Of a stretch of DNA of 46,463 nt, positions 8,021 to 15,822 are shown piece after piece (positions within the stretch are counted from its first letter, which is position 1; every line of letters begins with the position of its first letter). The DNA is taken from NCBI RefSeq assembly GCF_001457815.1, contig NZ_LN898218.1, forward strand, positions 247,343-293,805. The letters are read 5' to 3'. The position numbers and the translations under genes are program-made. The notes under the pieces were generated by a model. The model did no database searches. It was not told the origin of the DNA and saw only the letters and a program-made list of their open reading frames with translations. The DNA is from Vitreoscilla massiliensis (GTDB lineage: Bacteria; Pseudomonadota; Gammaproteobacteria; Burkholderiales; Neisseriaceae).

Positions 8021-8698
8021 TTATGAATTGAAGTAATAAAACTTCGTCGCTCCTTCAGCATAGCCATCATAAAAATTGTGGCATACCGCAAAATACACAT
8101 TGGCATCCATTTCCCATGCCGAAGCCACCTCATTGAAATTAAGTACCGTCGTTTGATCATGCCAAGTGACGGTGGGATTCTTAAATGAACACACTACGAT
8201 GGCATCATCGCTAGAATTGTCCCAAGCAATATTATTGGGTATGCCCACAGGATAGTCACCACCAGGGTGTTCGCTTGTCCCTGACAAAATCTTGGCCCTT
8301 ACCGTTGTGGAATCGTTGGTATTGCCCAATGCCTGTAAATCCGTCACTTTGGCATAAGGACACATATCCATACGGCACATGCCAACCAAGACTGCAGTAG
8401 GATTGGGCTTGAGTGGGAAAGTGGTTTTTTGCACAGTGGTTTGGGCAATAGGCTCTGTGGTGCTTGCTGGTGCATGATTGATGGTTTCACTGGCATTGAT
8501 ATTGTCGCTTGTGTTTGAGGCAGCCAGTGGCGCAGTTTCAGCGGCTGGTGTCGATGCTGTCGCAACATTGGCTTCTTCTCTTACAAGCCAAGATGAATGG
8601 TGTTTTTGGATGTAAAAATACCCGCCCAACATGCCTATGATCACCATCACAGCGATCACAATCAGGCTGATTAAATAATTGTTTTGTCCCTTAGTCAT
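8021..8698 (-). CDS. Membrane-anchored periplasmic protein, hypothetical
   Basis: A 225-residue protein I do not recognise. Residues 8-28 form one membrane segment (YLISLIVIAVMVIIGMLGGYF); residues 40-95 are an Ala/Thr/Ser/Pro-rich linker; the C-terminal 130 residues look like a small beta-rich domain with four Cys (CRMDMCPYAK, VVCSFK, FAVCHN) that could form disulfides in the periplasm. Last gene of a four-gene reverse-strand cassette, 15 bases after the 8714 gene, which has the same layout. A single-pass inner-membrane protein facing the periplasm is inferred. Confidence 0.65.
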   Translation of the reverse strand: MTKGQNNYLISLIVIAVMVIIGMLGGYFYIQKHHSSWLVREEANVATASTPAAETAPLAASNTSDNINASETINHAPASTTEPIAQTTVQKTTFPLKPNPTAVLVGMCRMDMCPYAKVTDLQALGNTNDSTTVRAKILSGTSEHPGGDYPVGIPNNIAWDNSSDDAIVVCSFKNPTVTWHDQTTVLNFNEVASAWEMDANVYFAVCHNFYDGYAEGATKFYYFNS

Positions 8699-8713
8699 TT
8701 CAACTCCATGGGG

Positions 8714-9253
8714 TTATGGGCAAGCCACTTTTTTGACACTGAAACCCGATTCAAAAACCAAGTGTTTTTTAGGTACGGTGACGGCTTCTTGTAAAGTAAA
8801 ACGCAAACATTGCCCTGGCTTGGCTCTTGCCACTGCCGTACTGGAGGCATCATCCATACCAAAGGCAAATAATTGCATTTCACCTTGGTTCGTCGTCAGA
8901 AAAACACTTTCAGATTCTAAATAAGCTTCTGTTTTCACCTTGGCGATGAATTGCTTGGTAGGCCCAGGCTTATGCGGCTTATCAGCTACGGGTATGGGCT
9001 TGGGTTCTACAGCTGGCACAGAAGCAGGCGTTGTATTGTCATTAACGTCAGCTTTTAAGAGGTTGTCGTTGGTGACTTGACTGGCAGCCGCTGCTATTGG
9101 TGCTGAACCAGTGGCAACAGATTGCATTGGTTTTTCATTAACCGTATTTTTGAGGGCTGGTGAAAATAGAAACCAAGCCAAGAACACAATCCCCGCCAAA
9201 ATTCCCAGTGTCACTGCCATCAACAACACATTGCTGGATTTGTTATCTGACAT
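8714..9253 (-). CDS. Membrane-anchored periplasmic protein, hypothetical
   Basis: A 179-residue protein with the same design as its downstream neighbour: an N-terminal membrane segment (LLMAVTLGILAGIVFLAWFL, residues 10-29), an Ala/Pro/Thr/Asn-rich linker to about residue 95, and a small C-terminal domain with two Cys (GQCLRF near 150, the final ACP) that could pair. I find no known motif. Shared layout suggests the two act together at the cell envelope, but their globular parts do not look alike. Confidence 0.65.
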   Translation of the reverse strand: MSDNKSSNVLLMAVTLGILAGIVFLAWFLFSPALKNTVNEKPMQSVATGSAPIAAAASQVTNDNLLKADVNDNTTPASVPAVEPKPIPVADKPHKPGPTKQFIAKVKTEAYLESESVFLTTNQGEMQLFAFGMDDASSTAVARAKPGQCLRFTLQEAVTVPKKHLVFESGFSVKKVACP

Positions 9254-9331
9254 TTTTCTTCCTTATGAAGTAAACAGAAATAAAGCCCTTGCTGTCACTC
9301 CAGCCAAGAGCTTGTCCTTATTGAATTTGAA

Positions 9332-9841
9332 TCAGAACCACTGCTTTTTTTCTTCCACATAAATGCGTTGGAAGTCTTCATCGGAGCGTGTCAAATAAAT
9401 CACAGTGTCTATCAAAGCAAAAATACTGATGATGAAAATGGGCAAGAAGAACAGTGGCTCCTCTGTCATTACGGCTAAGCCGATAAAAATCAAATTACAA
9501 AACAGATACACCAATCCAGATACGGTCAGACCCAAGTAAAACTTGTGGATGCCATAGCCACCTAAGAACAACGCCAACAAACCAGCAATGATTTTGTTTT
9601 TTCCTTTGGGGCCAGAGGATGAACTTGCACCAAAACTCAAAGAGTTTGAAGACGACTTGAGTGCTCGGTACACACCAACAGCACAGCTGTTTTCATTCAC
9701 ATCAAAATCCACATCCATACCTCGGCTGGGTACAGTGGCTTCTTTCCACTCCTTACCTTCAAAGCGGTAGCGTTGCCCATCTTTGGTGGTAATGATCCCT
9801 TCATTGGTTTGAATGGAGTAATCCAAAACTTGCCCTTGCAT
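9332..9841 (-). CDS. TM2-domain protein with N-terminal OB/cold-shock-like domain
   Basis: A 169-residue protein. Residues 1-60 read like a cold-shock/OB fold (MQGQVLDYSIQTNEGIITTK, YRFEGKEW, VDFDVN), a domain often fused to TM2. After a Ser-rich linker the TM2 domain follows: KNKIIAGLLALFLGGYGIHK with the typical GG.G.HKFYLG turn, then two to three membrane segments and the usual Asp in IFALIDTVIYL. TM2 proteins are small membrane proteins of unknown biochemical role. It is the second gene of the reverse-strand cassette. Confidence 0.8.
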   Translation of the reverse strand: MQGQVLDYSIQTNEGIITTKDGQRYRFEGKEWKEATVPSRGMDVDFDVNENSCAVGVYRALKSSSNSLSFGASSSSGPKGKNKIIAGLLALFLGGYGIHKFYLGLTVSGLVYLFCNLIFIGLAVMTEEPLFFLPIFIISIFALIDTVIYLTRSDEDFQRIYVEEKKQWF

Positions 9842-9876
9842 GTTTATCCCTTTTTAATTAACCAGCTAAAAATTGC

Positions 9877-10188
9877 TTAATTGATTTCCAACCAAAATTC
9901 TTCTTTATTTTGATTGACCCATTTGATGCTGTAGTAAATTGATTCAGAGCTTTTGGTGGTTATTAACTCAGCCGAGCACGTCCTCAGTTCAGCACTTTTG
10001 TTATGGCCCACTTCTTCAACTGAGCGCAGTTCAACAAAGTTACCTAGCTGGTAACGTCGTTCATTGATGATTTCAGTGATGAGCTCTTCAGCTTCATCTG
10101 AACCACATTTAGGTAAGCCATCACCCATACAAGCAGACAACCCCAATAAACTTAAGCCAATTGGCAGGTATTTAAGAAACAGCTTCAT
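9877..10188 (-). CDS. Small lipoprotein, hypothetical
   Basis: A 103-residue protein with a lipoprotein signal peptide (MKLFLKYLPIGLSLLGLSAC, lipobox LSAC, Cys 20) and a short mature domain with two further Cys. First gene of the reverse-strand cassette; GGGGAG just before the start codon is its ribosome site. The mature part (ITEIINERRYQLGNFVELRS...) is not recognised. It faces the XRE regulator gene across a short shared promoter region. Confidence 0.7.
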   Translation of the reverse strand: MKLFLKYLPIGLSLLGLSACMGDGLPKCGSDEAEELITEIINERRYQLGNFVELRSVEEVGHNKSAELRTCSAELITTKSSESIYYSIKWVNQNKEEFWLEIN

Positions 10189-10206
10189 TACTCCCCTTTA
10201 AAGTCG

Positions 10207-10235
10207 ATATAAGACTATAAAAGTTGAATTACAAC
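10207..10235 (-). promoter_or_regulatory. Candidate promoter of the envelope cassette with overlapping palindrome
   Basis: Reading the minus strand, TTGTAA (10234-10229) and TTATAT (10212-10207) are spaced by 16 bases. The imperfect palindrome GTTGTAATTCAAC (10235-10223) covers the -35 box and would suit the adjacent XRE protein as an operator. Assigned by eye. Confidence 0.4.
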
Positions 10236-10301
10236 CTAAAGGGTTCTTCATGTCAATGGGTTGATGGGCGACCATTAAAGTCTATTGATGTGGAGCACAA
10301 G

Positions 10302-10661
10302 ATGAGCAAATCTGATACAGATAAAAATACCAATCTGGCCAAACAGGTTGGTATTACCATCGCAAAGTACAGGCAGCTAAGCAACCTGACCCAAAGCGAA
10401 GTGGCAGAGCGATTGAATATTGGTTATGAAGCGGTGTCACGGATGGAGCGAGGCATCGTGATGCCGACAGTTGAACGGTTGGTTGAGCTGGCAGACATAT
10501 TTGATTGTGAAGCAGCTGATTTGCTCACTCAAAGCAGTAACAGAGTGGAAGATCAAGCTGCAGCTATACAGGCTTTGTTATCAGACCTAAAAGATGAAGA
10601 TCGGATATTCATCATGGAGATATTGGAGAAAGTGATTAATCGACTCAAATCTAAAGCATGA
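10302..10661 (+). CDS. XRE-family transcriptional regulator
   Basis: A 119-residue protein with a Cro/C1-type helix-turn-helix (GITIAKYRQLSNLTQSEVAE, then LNIGYEAVSRMERGIVMPTVERL), residues about 17-72, and a C-terminal helical part (DEDRIFIMEILEKVINRLK) that probably dimerises. The frame is open from 10224, but GGAG at 10292-10295 places the start at ATG 10302. Divergent from the envelope cassette and last gene before the tRNA, it is the likely repressor of that cassette or of island functions. Confidence 0.85.
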   Translation: MSKSDTDKNTNLAKQVGITIAKYRQLSNLTQSEVAERLNIGYEAVSRMERGIVMPTVERLVELADIFDCEAADLLTQSSNRVEDQAAAIQALLSDLKDEDRIFIMEILEKVINRLKSKA

Positions 10662-10760
10662 TTAATGACGGAAAGACTTATTTGGATATTGACTAAAAAA
10701 GAGAGATATCCTATTAATAGCCCAACGAACACCATACAGACATAATGAGCCATTTTTCAT

Positions 10761-10780
10761 TAGGTACTTCAATAGGTACT
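10761..10780. repeat. Short direct repeat TAGGTACT at the island end
   Basis: TAGGTACTTCAA and TAGGTACTCACC follow each other with a 12-base period, some 60 bases before the tRNA-Ser 3' end. Such small repeats can be integrase arm sites, but no integrase gene is present to support this. Confidence 0.3.
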
Positions 10781-10798
10781 CACCCGAACCACAAAACA

Positions 10799-10828
10799 AA
10801 TAACCCCTTGAATTAACAAGGGGTTATT
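10799..10828 (-). terminator. Terminator of the tRNA-Ser gene
   Basis: AATAACCCCTTG (10799-10810) and CAAGGGGTTATT (10817-10828) form a perfect 12-bp stem. On the minus strand it is followed by TTTGTTTT, as expected for transcription coming from the tRNA. Confidence 0.8.
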
Positions 10829-10836
10829 CTTTCATA

Positions 10837-10929
10837 TGGCGGAGAATGAGGGATTCGAACCCTCGATACAGGTTTTGCCCGTATGCACCCTTAGCAGGGG
10901 TGTGCCTTCAGCCGCTCGGCCAATTCTCC
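10837..10929 (-). tRNA. tRNA-Ser (anticodon GCU)
   Basis: The minus strand reads GGAGAAT...ATTCTCC as acceptor stem, then discriminator G and an encoded CCA (10837-10839). The D arm has GGCCGAGCGGCT, the anticodon loop CTGCTAA gives GCU, there is a long variable arm as in class II tRNAs, and the T loop is GGGTTCGAATCCC. It lies exactly at the edge of the DUS-free accessory region, whose side carries the tRNA 3' end, the usual attachment half for integrative elements. Confidence 0.95.
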
Positions 10930-11018
10930 GTTGAGAGGAGTGCATAATAATATGTACTCACCTGCCCGTCAAGCAATATATTAAGTAAATGTCATGGTTT
11001 TTGTGGAATTTTATATAA

Positions 11019-11219
11019 CTACTTAATAAGAAAGCCAATTAAAATTTCCTTTCCAAGGAATCCTAAAACGCCCAAACCCAAAACCAAAAACAACACAAAC
11101 ATGCCCCACTTGCCTGCTTGTGACTTTTTGCCCAAATCATACACAATGAACACCAAAAACAAGATCAAGCCACTCAAACAAATCCGCAACGACCAAGTGG
11201 CAAACGTTGCCTCATCCAT
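11019..11219 (-). CDS. DUF2788 small membrane protein
   Basis: A 66-residue protein with two membrane segments (ICLSGLILFLVFIVYDL and MFVLFLVLGLGVLGFLGKEI) joined by GKKSQAGKWG. It resembles the DUF2788 family of beta- and gammaproteobacteria; role unknown. It starts directly at the end of recR (stop at 11220) and is likely the last gene of the dnaX-ybaB-recR operon. Confidence 0.7.
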   Translation of the reverse strand: MDEATFATWSLRICLSGLILFLVFIVYDLGKKSQAGKWGMFVLFLVLGLGVLGFLGKEILIGFLIK

Positions 11220-11831
11220 TTAAACCCCTTTGTCTTCGACTTGTCGACGCTCATACACGGCTTGCGCCAGTGTGCCGGCATCGACGTATTCCAATTCGCC
11301 GCCCAAAGGCATGCCACGCGCCAAACGCGTGACCTTATACGGCAAATCTTTGAGCAATTGGTGTATGACATAAGCCGTAGCATCGCCTTCGGCGGTGAAA
11401 TTGGTGGCGATGATGATTTCGGTGATGTGGCTGGTTTGCAAACGCTCGACCAATTGGCGGATGGCGATTTGGTTCAAGTCCATGCCTTGAGTCGGATTGA
11501 CGTAGCCCATCAACACGAAATAACGCCCATCATGGCAATGCGCGGCTTCCATACTGCTCACATCGACCGGATGGTGCACAATCATCAACACATCGTCACG
11601 GCGATCACTGTCGGCACACAGCGCGCACACCTCGCTTTCACACAAAGTATTGCACAAGCGACAATGCCTCACGGCTGCCAATGCGTCTGCCAAAGCCTGT
11701 TGCAACAACAGCGCACCGTCCCGATTGTTTTGCAACAATTGGTACGCCATGCGCTGCGCGGTTTTGGGTCCAACATTAGGCAGCACTTTCAACGCCTCAA
11801 TCAGGCGTGTAAAAGCGTCCTCTTTGGCCAT
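11220..11831 (-). CDS. recR: Recombination protein RecR
   Basis: A 203-residue protein of normal RecR length. Residues about 10-30 hold the helix-hairpin-helix (LKVLPNVGPKTAQRMAYQLL), followed by the C4 zinc finger CRLCNTLCESEVCALC and the Toprim domain starting VLMIVHHPVDVSSME, with EGDATA as the acidic motif and the Walker-B-like end. RecR works with RecO (and RecF) to load RecA at gaps. The start codon shares one base with the ybaB stop, so the genes are translationally coupled. Confidence 0.97.
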   Translation of the reverse strand: MAKEDAFTRLIEALKVLPNVGPKTAQRMAYQLLQNNRDGALLLQQALADALAAVRHCRLCNTLCESEVCALCADSDRRDDVLMIVHHPVDVSSMEAAHCHDGRYFVLMGYVNPTQGMDLNQIAIRQLVERLQTSHITEIIIATNFTAEGDATAYVIHQLLKDLPYKVTRLARGMPLGGELEYVDAGTLAQAVYERRQVEDKGV

Positions 11832-12172
11832 TACTTAAAGAAGTCGCCCATACCTGCTGGCAAGTTCATGCCTTGGGTATATTTAGACATGCTTTCTTGG
11901 GTAGTGGCTTCGGCTTTGCGTACGGCATCGTTGACCGCGGCGGCAATCAAGTCTTCCAACATTTCTTTGTCGTCAGCCGCATCGGCGAGCAATGATGGGT
12001 CGATGTTGATGCGTTTCACGCCGTAATGGCACGTCATGGTGACTTTCACCAAACCCGCGCCGGCTTCGCCTTCTACTTCCACATTGCCCAATTCCGCTTG
12101 CGCTTGTTTCATTTTCTCTTGCATTTGTTGCGCTTGCTTCATCAAGCCTGCAATACCTGCTTTACCAAACAT
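11831..12172 (-). CDS. YbaB/EbfC nucleoid-associated protein
   Basis: A 113-residue protein with the family layout: Gly-rich N-terminus, a long helix GLMKQAQQMQEKMKQAQAEL (about residues 10-29), then VEVEGEAGAGLVKVTMTCHY and the C-terminal helix with LAAAVNDAVRKAE-like sequence. YbaB dimers bind DNA non-specifically. It lies in the standard order dnaX-ybaB-recR, 17 bases after dnaX. Confidence 0.96.
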   Translation of the reverse strand: MFGKAGIAGLMKQAQQMQEKMKQAQAELGNVEVEGEAGAGLVKVTMTCHYGVKRINIDPSLLADAADDKEMLEDLIAAAVNDAVRKAEATTQESMSKYTQGMNLPAGMGDFFK

Positions 12173-12189
12173 ATAAACTCCTTATGCCA

Positions 12190-14175
12190 TCACGCTGACG
12201 GCGATTTTAAATGGACGCTCTCAGGCACCCATGTGCCCTCGAACAAACTGGTTAATTGTTGTGCAACCTCGTCTTGTTGCAATATCTGTAAGCCTTGCTC
12301 ACGGCGCTCTTCTTCATGGCGCACGGCTTGTGCGTGTGGCGTTTCCATTTCGCCTTGCCAATCTTGCACCGTTACATGTACAGGCCGGCCTGTATACGCG
12401 CTCAAGGTATCCGACAATTTGTTCAAATAATGTCGGTCTTCAATGACTTTGCCTTCGTGGGTGATTTCCAAATGCAATTCACCACTGACTGCATCAAAAC
12501 CGGCAAACGCCGCGTGTTGAGCCAACATGCGCGCAGCACTCAATTGCGGTGCGATGTGTTGAACAATATGCGGCCAATTGTCGGCATTTAAAGCCAAAGC
12601 CGGCACATCGACCGCAGCTTCAGTCGTTTCAACTGTTTCAGGCTTTTTTGCTTCAGACTCGCTTGCATCTACCACTGGCGCGGCGATAACCTCATGCGCT
12701 GCCACATCGGCGATGGCCGTTTCAGGCTCAAACACATCCATGTCGTGTGCCACGTCAGCTGGATAATGCGCCAAACTGTCATCCCACGGCGGCAAATCGT
12801 GTTCGTCGTATTCTGGCGGCTCATCAGCACTGGTTTCGACAACCGCACTAGCAGCAGTCGCTGCCCTATCAACTTGTGCTGGCGTTTCTACAGCGGCCTG
12901 TAAGCTTGCTTCTGCAACAACTTGCGTGTTTACAGGCCGCATTTCAGCCGTTTCGACTGCTTGAATACTTGCGTTGTCACTGTTTGGTGTAGGTGCGACT
13001 TGTGGGGCTGCTGGCATCGAACTCTGCTCTGACACAGAAACATGCACAGATTCTGGCAACACCACTTGCTGATTGGCACTGACCTCAGCCACGCCCAATG
13101 GACGCAAGGCCAACATGCGCAGCATCGTCATCATCACGCCGGCTTGCTCGTCTGGTGCCAGCGGCAAATCGTTTTTGCCATGAATGGCGCACTGATAGAA
13201 CAACTGAATTTGCTCCGCACTCAAGCGCTGCGCCAATGCTTGCAAGGTGTGTGCGTCTGCCAATTCATCCGCCGCACTGGGCAACATTTGCACCAAGGCC
13301 AATTGTTGCAATACCAAGGCCAGCTCTTGCAATACCTGCCCGAAACCTGCGCCTTCGGCCAAGATTTGACGCACTTGTTGCATCAAAGCTTGCGCATCGC
13401 CGGCTGCCAGCGTTTCCAATAAGCGGTACACAAACTGGCGGTCTACCGCACCGAGCATTTGTCTGACGGTCGCCTCTTGCACTTGGCCACTGCCCAAGGC
13501 GATAGCTTGGTCGAGCAAACTCAAGGCATCGCGCATAGAGCCATTGGCGGCGCGAGCAAGCAAATCCAAACCCACGGTTTCAAACGCGATGTGTTCTTGT
13601 CCCAACACGTATTGCAAATGCCCCAACACTTGCTGCGGCGTCATATTGCGCAGCACAAACTGCAAGCAACGGCTGAGCACGGTCACAGGGACTTTTTGCG
13701 GGTCGGTGGTGGCCAAGATGAATTTCACATGTTCAGGCGGCTCTTCCAGCGTTTTGAGCATGGCATTGAAGGCCGATTTCGACAGCATGTGCACTTCGTC
13801 GATGATGTAGACTTTGTAACGCCCCATGCTGGGCGCGTATTGGGCGTTTTCCAATACCTCACGGATGTTATCGATGCCAGTATTGGAAGCGGCGTCGATT
13901 TCCACCACATCCACATGCCGGCCTGTATCGATTTGCACGCATTGCGCGCACACGCCACACGGCTCACCTTGGTCGGGATGCTCACAATTGAGGCTTTTGG
14001 CCAAGATGCGCGCGATGGTGGTCTTGCCGACACCACGGGTGCCGGTCAATAAATAAGCATGGTGCAAACGGCCTTGTGCCAAGGCATTGCGCAAAGCGCC
14101 CACCACATGTTCTTGCCCAACCAAATCGGCAAAATGTTTGGGGCGCCATTTGCGCGCTAAAACTTGATAAGCCAC
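12190..14175 (-). CDS. dnaX: DNA polymerase III subunit tau (and gamma by frameshift)
   Basis: A 661-residue clamp-loader ATPase. Visible are the Walker A GTRGVGKTT (about residues 45-53), the four-Cys zinc module (C..HPDQGEPCGVCAQC), Walker B with YIIDEVHML, sensor 1 ATTDPQKVP, then the collar domain. From about residue 370 a long Ala/Val/Glu/Pro-rich linker leads to the C-terminal tau domain (from about NADNWPHIVQHI), which contacts the polymerase and helicase. The linker contains a slippery heptamer that should yield a gamma form of about 512 residues. Two DUS copies in opposite orientation (12893-12903, 12930-12940) also sit in the linker, where sequence is free to vary. Confidence 0.97.
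   Translation of the reverse strand: MAYQVLARKWRPKHFADLVGQEHVVGALRNALAQGRLHHAYLLTGTRGVGKTTIARILAKSLNCEHPDQGEPCGVCAQCVQIDTGRHVDVVEIDAASNTGIDNIREVLENAQYAPSMGRYKVYIIDEVHMLSKSAFNAMLKTLEEPPEHVKFILATTDPQKVPVTVLSRCLQFVLRNMTPQQVLGHLQYVLGQEHIAFETVGLDLLARAANGSMRDALSLLDQAIALGSGQVQEATVRQMLGAVDRQFVYRLLETLAAGDAQALMQQVRQILAEGAGFGQVLQELALVLQQLALVQMLPSAADELADAHTLQALAQRLSAEQIQLFYQCAIHGKNDLPLAPDEQAGVMMTMLRMLALRPLGVAEVSANQQVVLPESVHVSVSEQSSMPAAPQVAPTPNSDNASIQAVETAEMRPVNTQVVAEASLQAAVETPAQVDRAATAASAVVETSADEPPEYDEHDLPPWDDSLAHYPADVAHDMDVFEPETAIADVAAHEVIAAPVVDASESEAKKPETVETTEAAVDVPALALNADNWPHIVQHIAPQLSAARMLAQHAAFAGFDAVSGELHLEITHEGKVIEDRHYLNKLSDTLSAYTGRPVHVTVQDWQGEMETPHAQAVRHEEERREQGLQILQQDEVAQQLTSLFEGTWVPESVHLKSPSA
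12638..12649 (-). promoter_or_regulatory. Programmed -1 frameshift site in dnaX
   Basis: On the minus strand the reading frame is GCA AAA AAG CC; the heptamer A-AAA-AAG (12649-12643) is the same as in E. coli dnaX. A -1 slip gives AAA AAA GCC and then TGA (12640-12638), ending a gamma protein of about 512 residues. I see only weak candidates for the stimulatory upstream ribosome-binding-like sequence and downstream stem-loop. Confidence 0.8.
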
Positions 14176-14178
14176 CGA

Positions 14179-15246
14179 TTAACGACTCCGTGCCACGTTT
14201 TCAGCAATTTCCTTCACTGCCGACACATACAAACGGCTGTGGTTGTATTGCCAAATGGTGTAGAAATTGTTCAGGCCAAGATAGTAATCGTATTGACCCG
14301 GTGCGGTTTCCAAACGGTATAAAAACGCTTTTTCAGAATCGGCCACCGAACCATCCGACACTTGCACGCCCAAGCGTTTGAAATCACCGACGGTGTGCGT
14401 GAGCTGCGTGTCTTCGTCCAATTTCGCTTGTATCGCTTCGGTCATTTGGAATTTGACTGGAATCGACACTTTACCGCCGGTTTGCCAACCATGTTGTTTC
14501 ATGTAATTGGCCACCGATGCCATCACGTCATTCGGGTCGCTCCAAATATTGCGATGACCATCGTGATTGGCGTCCACTGCCCATTTGCGGTAGCTTGATG
14601 GCATGAATTGCGGCATGCCCATCGCGCCGGCGTAACTGCCTTTGAAAGTGAACATGTCTTGGCGCTCTTCGTGTGCCATCAACATGAATTCATCCAATTC
14701 TTTGCGGAAGAATTCGGCGCGACGCGGATAGTTAAACGCCAAGGTCACCAAGGCATCGGCAGTACGGAACGAGCCCATATTGCTGGCGTAATTGGTTTCT
14801 ATGCCAACGATGGCCACCAAGATTTCCGGTGGCACACCATAGATGCGGCTGGCTTGGGTAACAGCATATTCATTGTCGTTCCAGAACTTCACCCCACCCG
14901 TGATGCGGCTGCCGGCGACATTGTTTTTACGGAATTCATACCAAGGACGCGAAGTGCCTGGTTTGTCCATGATGCCGATGATGTTGGGTTTGTTTTGCAC
15001 ATTGGCAAAAAATGCCTCCATCTCAGCACGAGAAAATTGACCCGTGGCCACTTTGCGGTCGATGTAACGCTGCACATCAGGACGGCTTAAAAATGAAGTG
15101 CCTTCTGGGTAAGTCACATTGGAGTAAATCTCAGGCTGGTGGTCTTTCACCGGTTTGACAGTGGCACCGGTACTGGTTTGTTCCACTGCTTTTGGCGTAC
15201 AGGCCGCTAAAGCCATGAGTGAGATTAAGATAGCGATTTTTTTCAT
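14179..15246 (-). CDS. mltB: Membrane-bound lytic murein transglycosylase B
   Basis: A 355-residue lipoprotein of the MltB/SltB (family 3) lytic transglycosylases. It starts with a lipoprotein signal (MKKIAILISLMALAAC, lipobox LAAC). The catalytic Glu is in VAIVGIETNYASNMGSF (about residue 152), and the family blocks AMGMPQFMPSSYRKWAVD and ADSEKAFLYRLE-like C-terminus are present. It cleaves the MurNAc-GlcNAc bond of peptidoglycan with 1,6-anhydro formation, from the inner face of the outer membrane. Three bases separate its stop from the dnaX start codon, on the same strand, so co-transcription with dnaX is possible. Confidence 0.95.
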   Translation of the reverse strand: MKKIAILISLMALAACTPKAVEQTSTGATVKPVKDHQPEIYSNVTYPEGTSFLSRPDVQRYIDRKVATGQFSRAEMEAFFANVQNKPNIIGIMDKPGTSRPWYEFRKNNVAGSRITGGVKFWNDNEYAVTQASRIYGVPPEILVAIVGIETNYASNMGSFRTADALVTLAFNYPRRAEFFRKELDEFMLMAHEERQDMFTFKGSYAGAMGMPQFMPSSYRKWAVDANHDGHRNIWSDPNDVMASVANYMKQHGWQTGGKVSIPVKFQMTEAIQAKLDEDTQLTHTVGDFKRLGVQVSDGSVADSEKAFLYRLETAPGQYDYYLGLNNFYTIWQYNHSRLYVSAVKEIAENVARSR

Positions 15247-15309
15247 CAGACTGACCCCAAAGTATTCTAGGCTGACAGTGTACCAAAATCTGACCGCCTA
15301 ACAAACAAC

Positions 15310-15337
15310 AAGGCTGCCTGAATAATCAGGCAGCCTT
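15310..15337. terminator. Terminator of the rpsF operon built from a foreign-dialect DUS
   Basis: AAGGCTGCCTGA (15310-15321) and TCAGGCAGCCTT (15326-15337) make a perfect 12-bp stem with loop ATAA. The left arm with its next base (15311-15322) spells AGGCTGCCTGAA, which I recall as the Simonsiella-type AG-simDUS. All other DUS-like hairpins here use GCGGCCTGTAA. Confidence 0.8.
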
Positions 15338-15355
15338 GAATTCACAACACTAAAA

Positions 15356-15808
15356 TTACGCAGCCAAACCAGCAACGATGATTTTAACAGTTGCTACTGC
15401 ATCGTGATGCAATGCGATTTCAACTTCGTACTCACCAACGGCTTTCAAAGGACCGTTAGGCAAACGTACGGTTGAACGAGCCACTTCAGTACCTGCAGCA
15501 GTAATCACTTCAGCGATGTCTGCATTGGTTACTGAACCGAACAAGCGGCCATCAACACCGGCTTTTTGTTCAACAGTGAACTCTTGACCGTCGATTTTGG
15601 CTTGAGCAGCTTGTGCAGTTGCCAAGATTTCAGCTTGTTTTGCTTCCAATTCAGCGCGACGTGCTTCAAATTCAGCCAAGTTAGCTGCATTGGCGCGACG
15701 AGCTTTACCAGTAGGGATTAAGAAGTTACGAGCGTAACCGTTTTTAACGGTAACCACGTCACCCAAGCCACCCAAGTTGCCAACTTTTTCAAGAAGAATG
15801 ATTTGCAT
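15356..15808 (-). CDS. rplI: 50S ribosomal protein L9
   Basis: A 150-residue protein of standard L9 length. The N-terminal rRNA-binding domain starts MQIILLEKVGNLGGLGDVV with the signature VKNGYARNFLIP, followed by the long connecting helix (EFEARRAELEAKQAEILATA) and the C-terminal domain (DGRLFGSVTNADIAE). Last gene of the operon rpsF-priB-rpsR-rplI. Confidence 0.98.
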   Translation of the reverse strand: MQIILLEKVGNLGGLGDVVTVKNGYARNFLIPTGKARRANAANLAEFEARRAELEAKQAEILATAQAAQAKIDGQEFTVEQKAGVDGRLFGSVTNADIAEVITAAGTEVARSTVRLPNGPLKAVGEYEVEIALHHDAVATVKIIVAGLAA

Positions 15809-15822
15809 GTTGATGTCCTCTC

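Noticed and set aside
11241..12026. Plus-strand frame of 261 codons
   Set aside because: It is the complement of recR and ybaB, whose products are unmistakable; no ribosome site and no family likeness.
13459..14052. Plus-strand frame of 197 codons
   Set aside because: Shadow of the dnaX ATPase domain.
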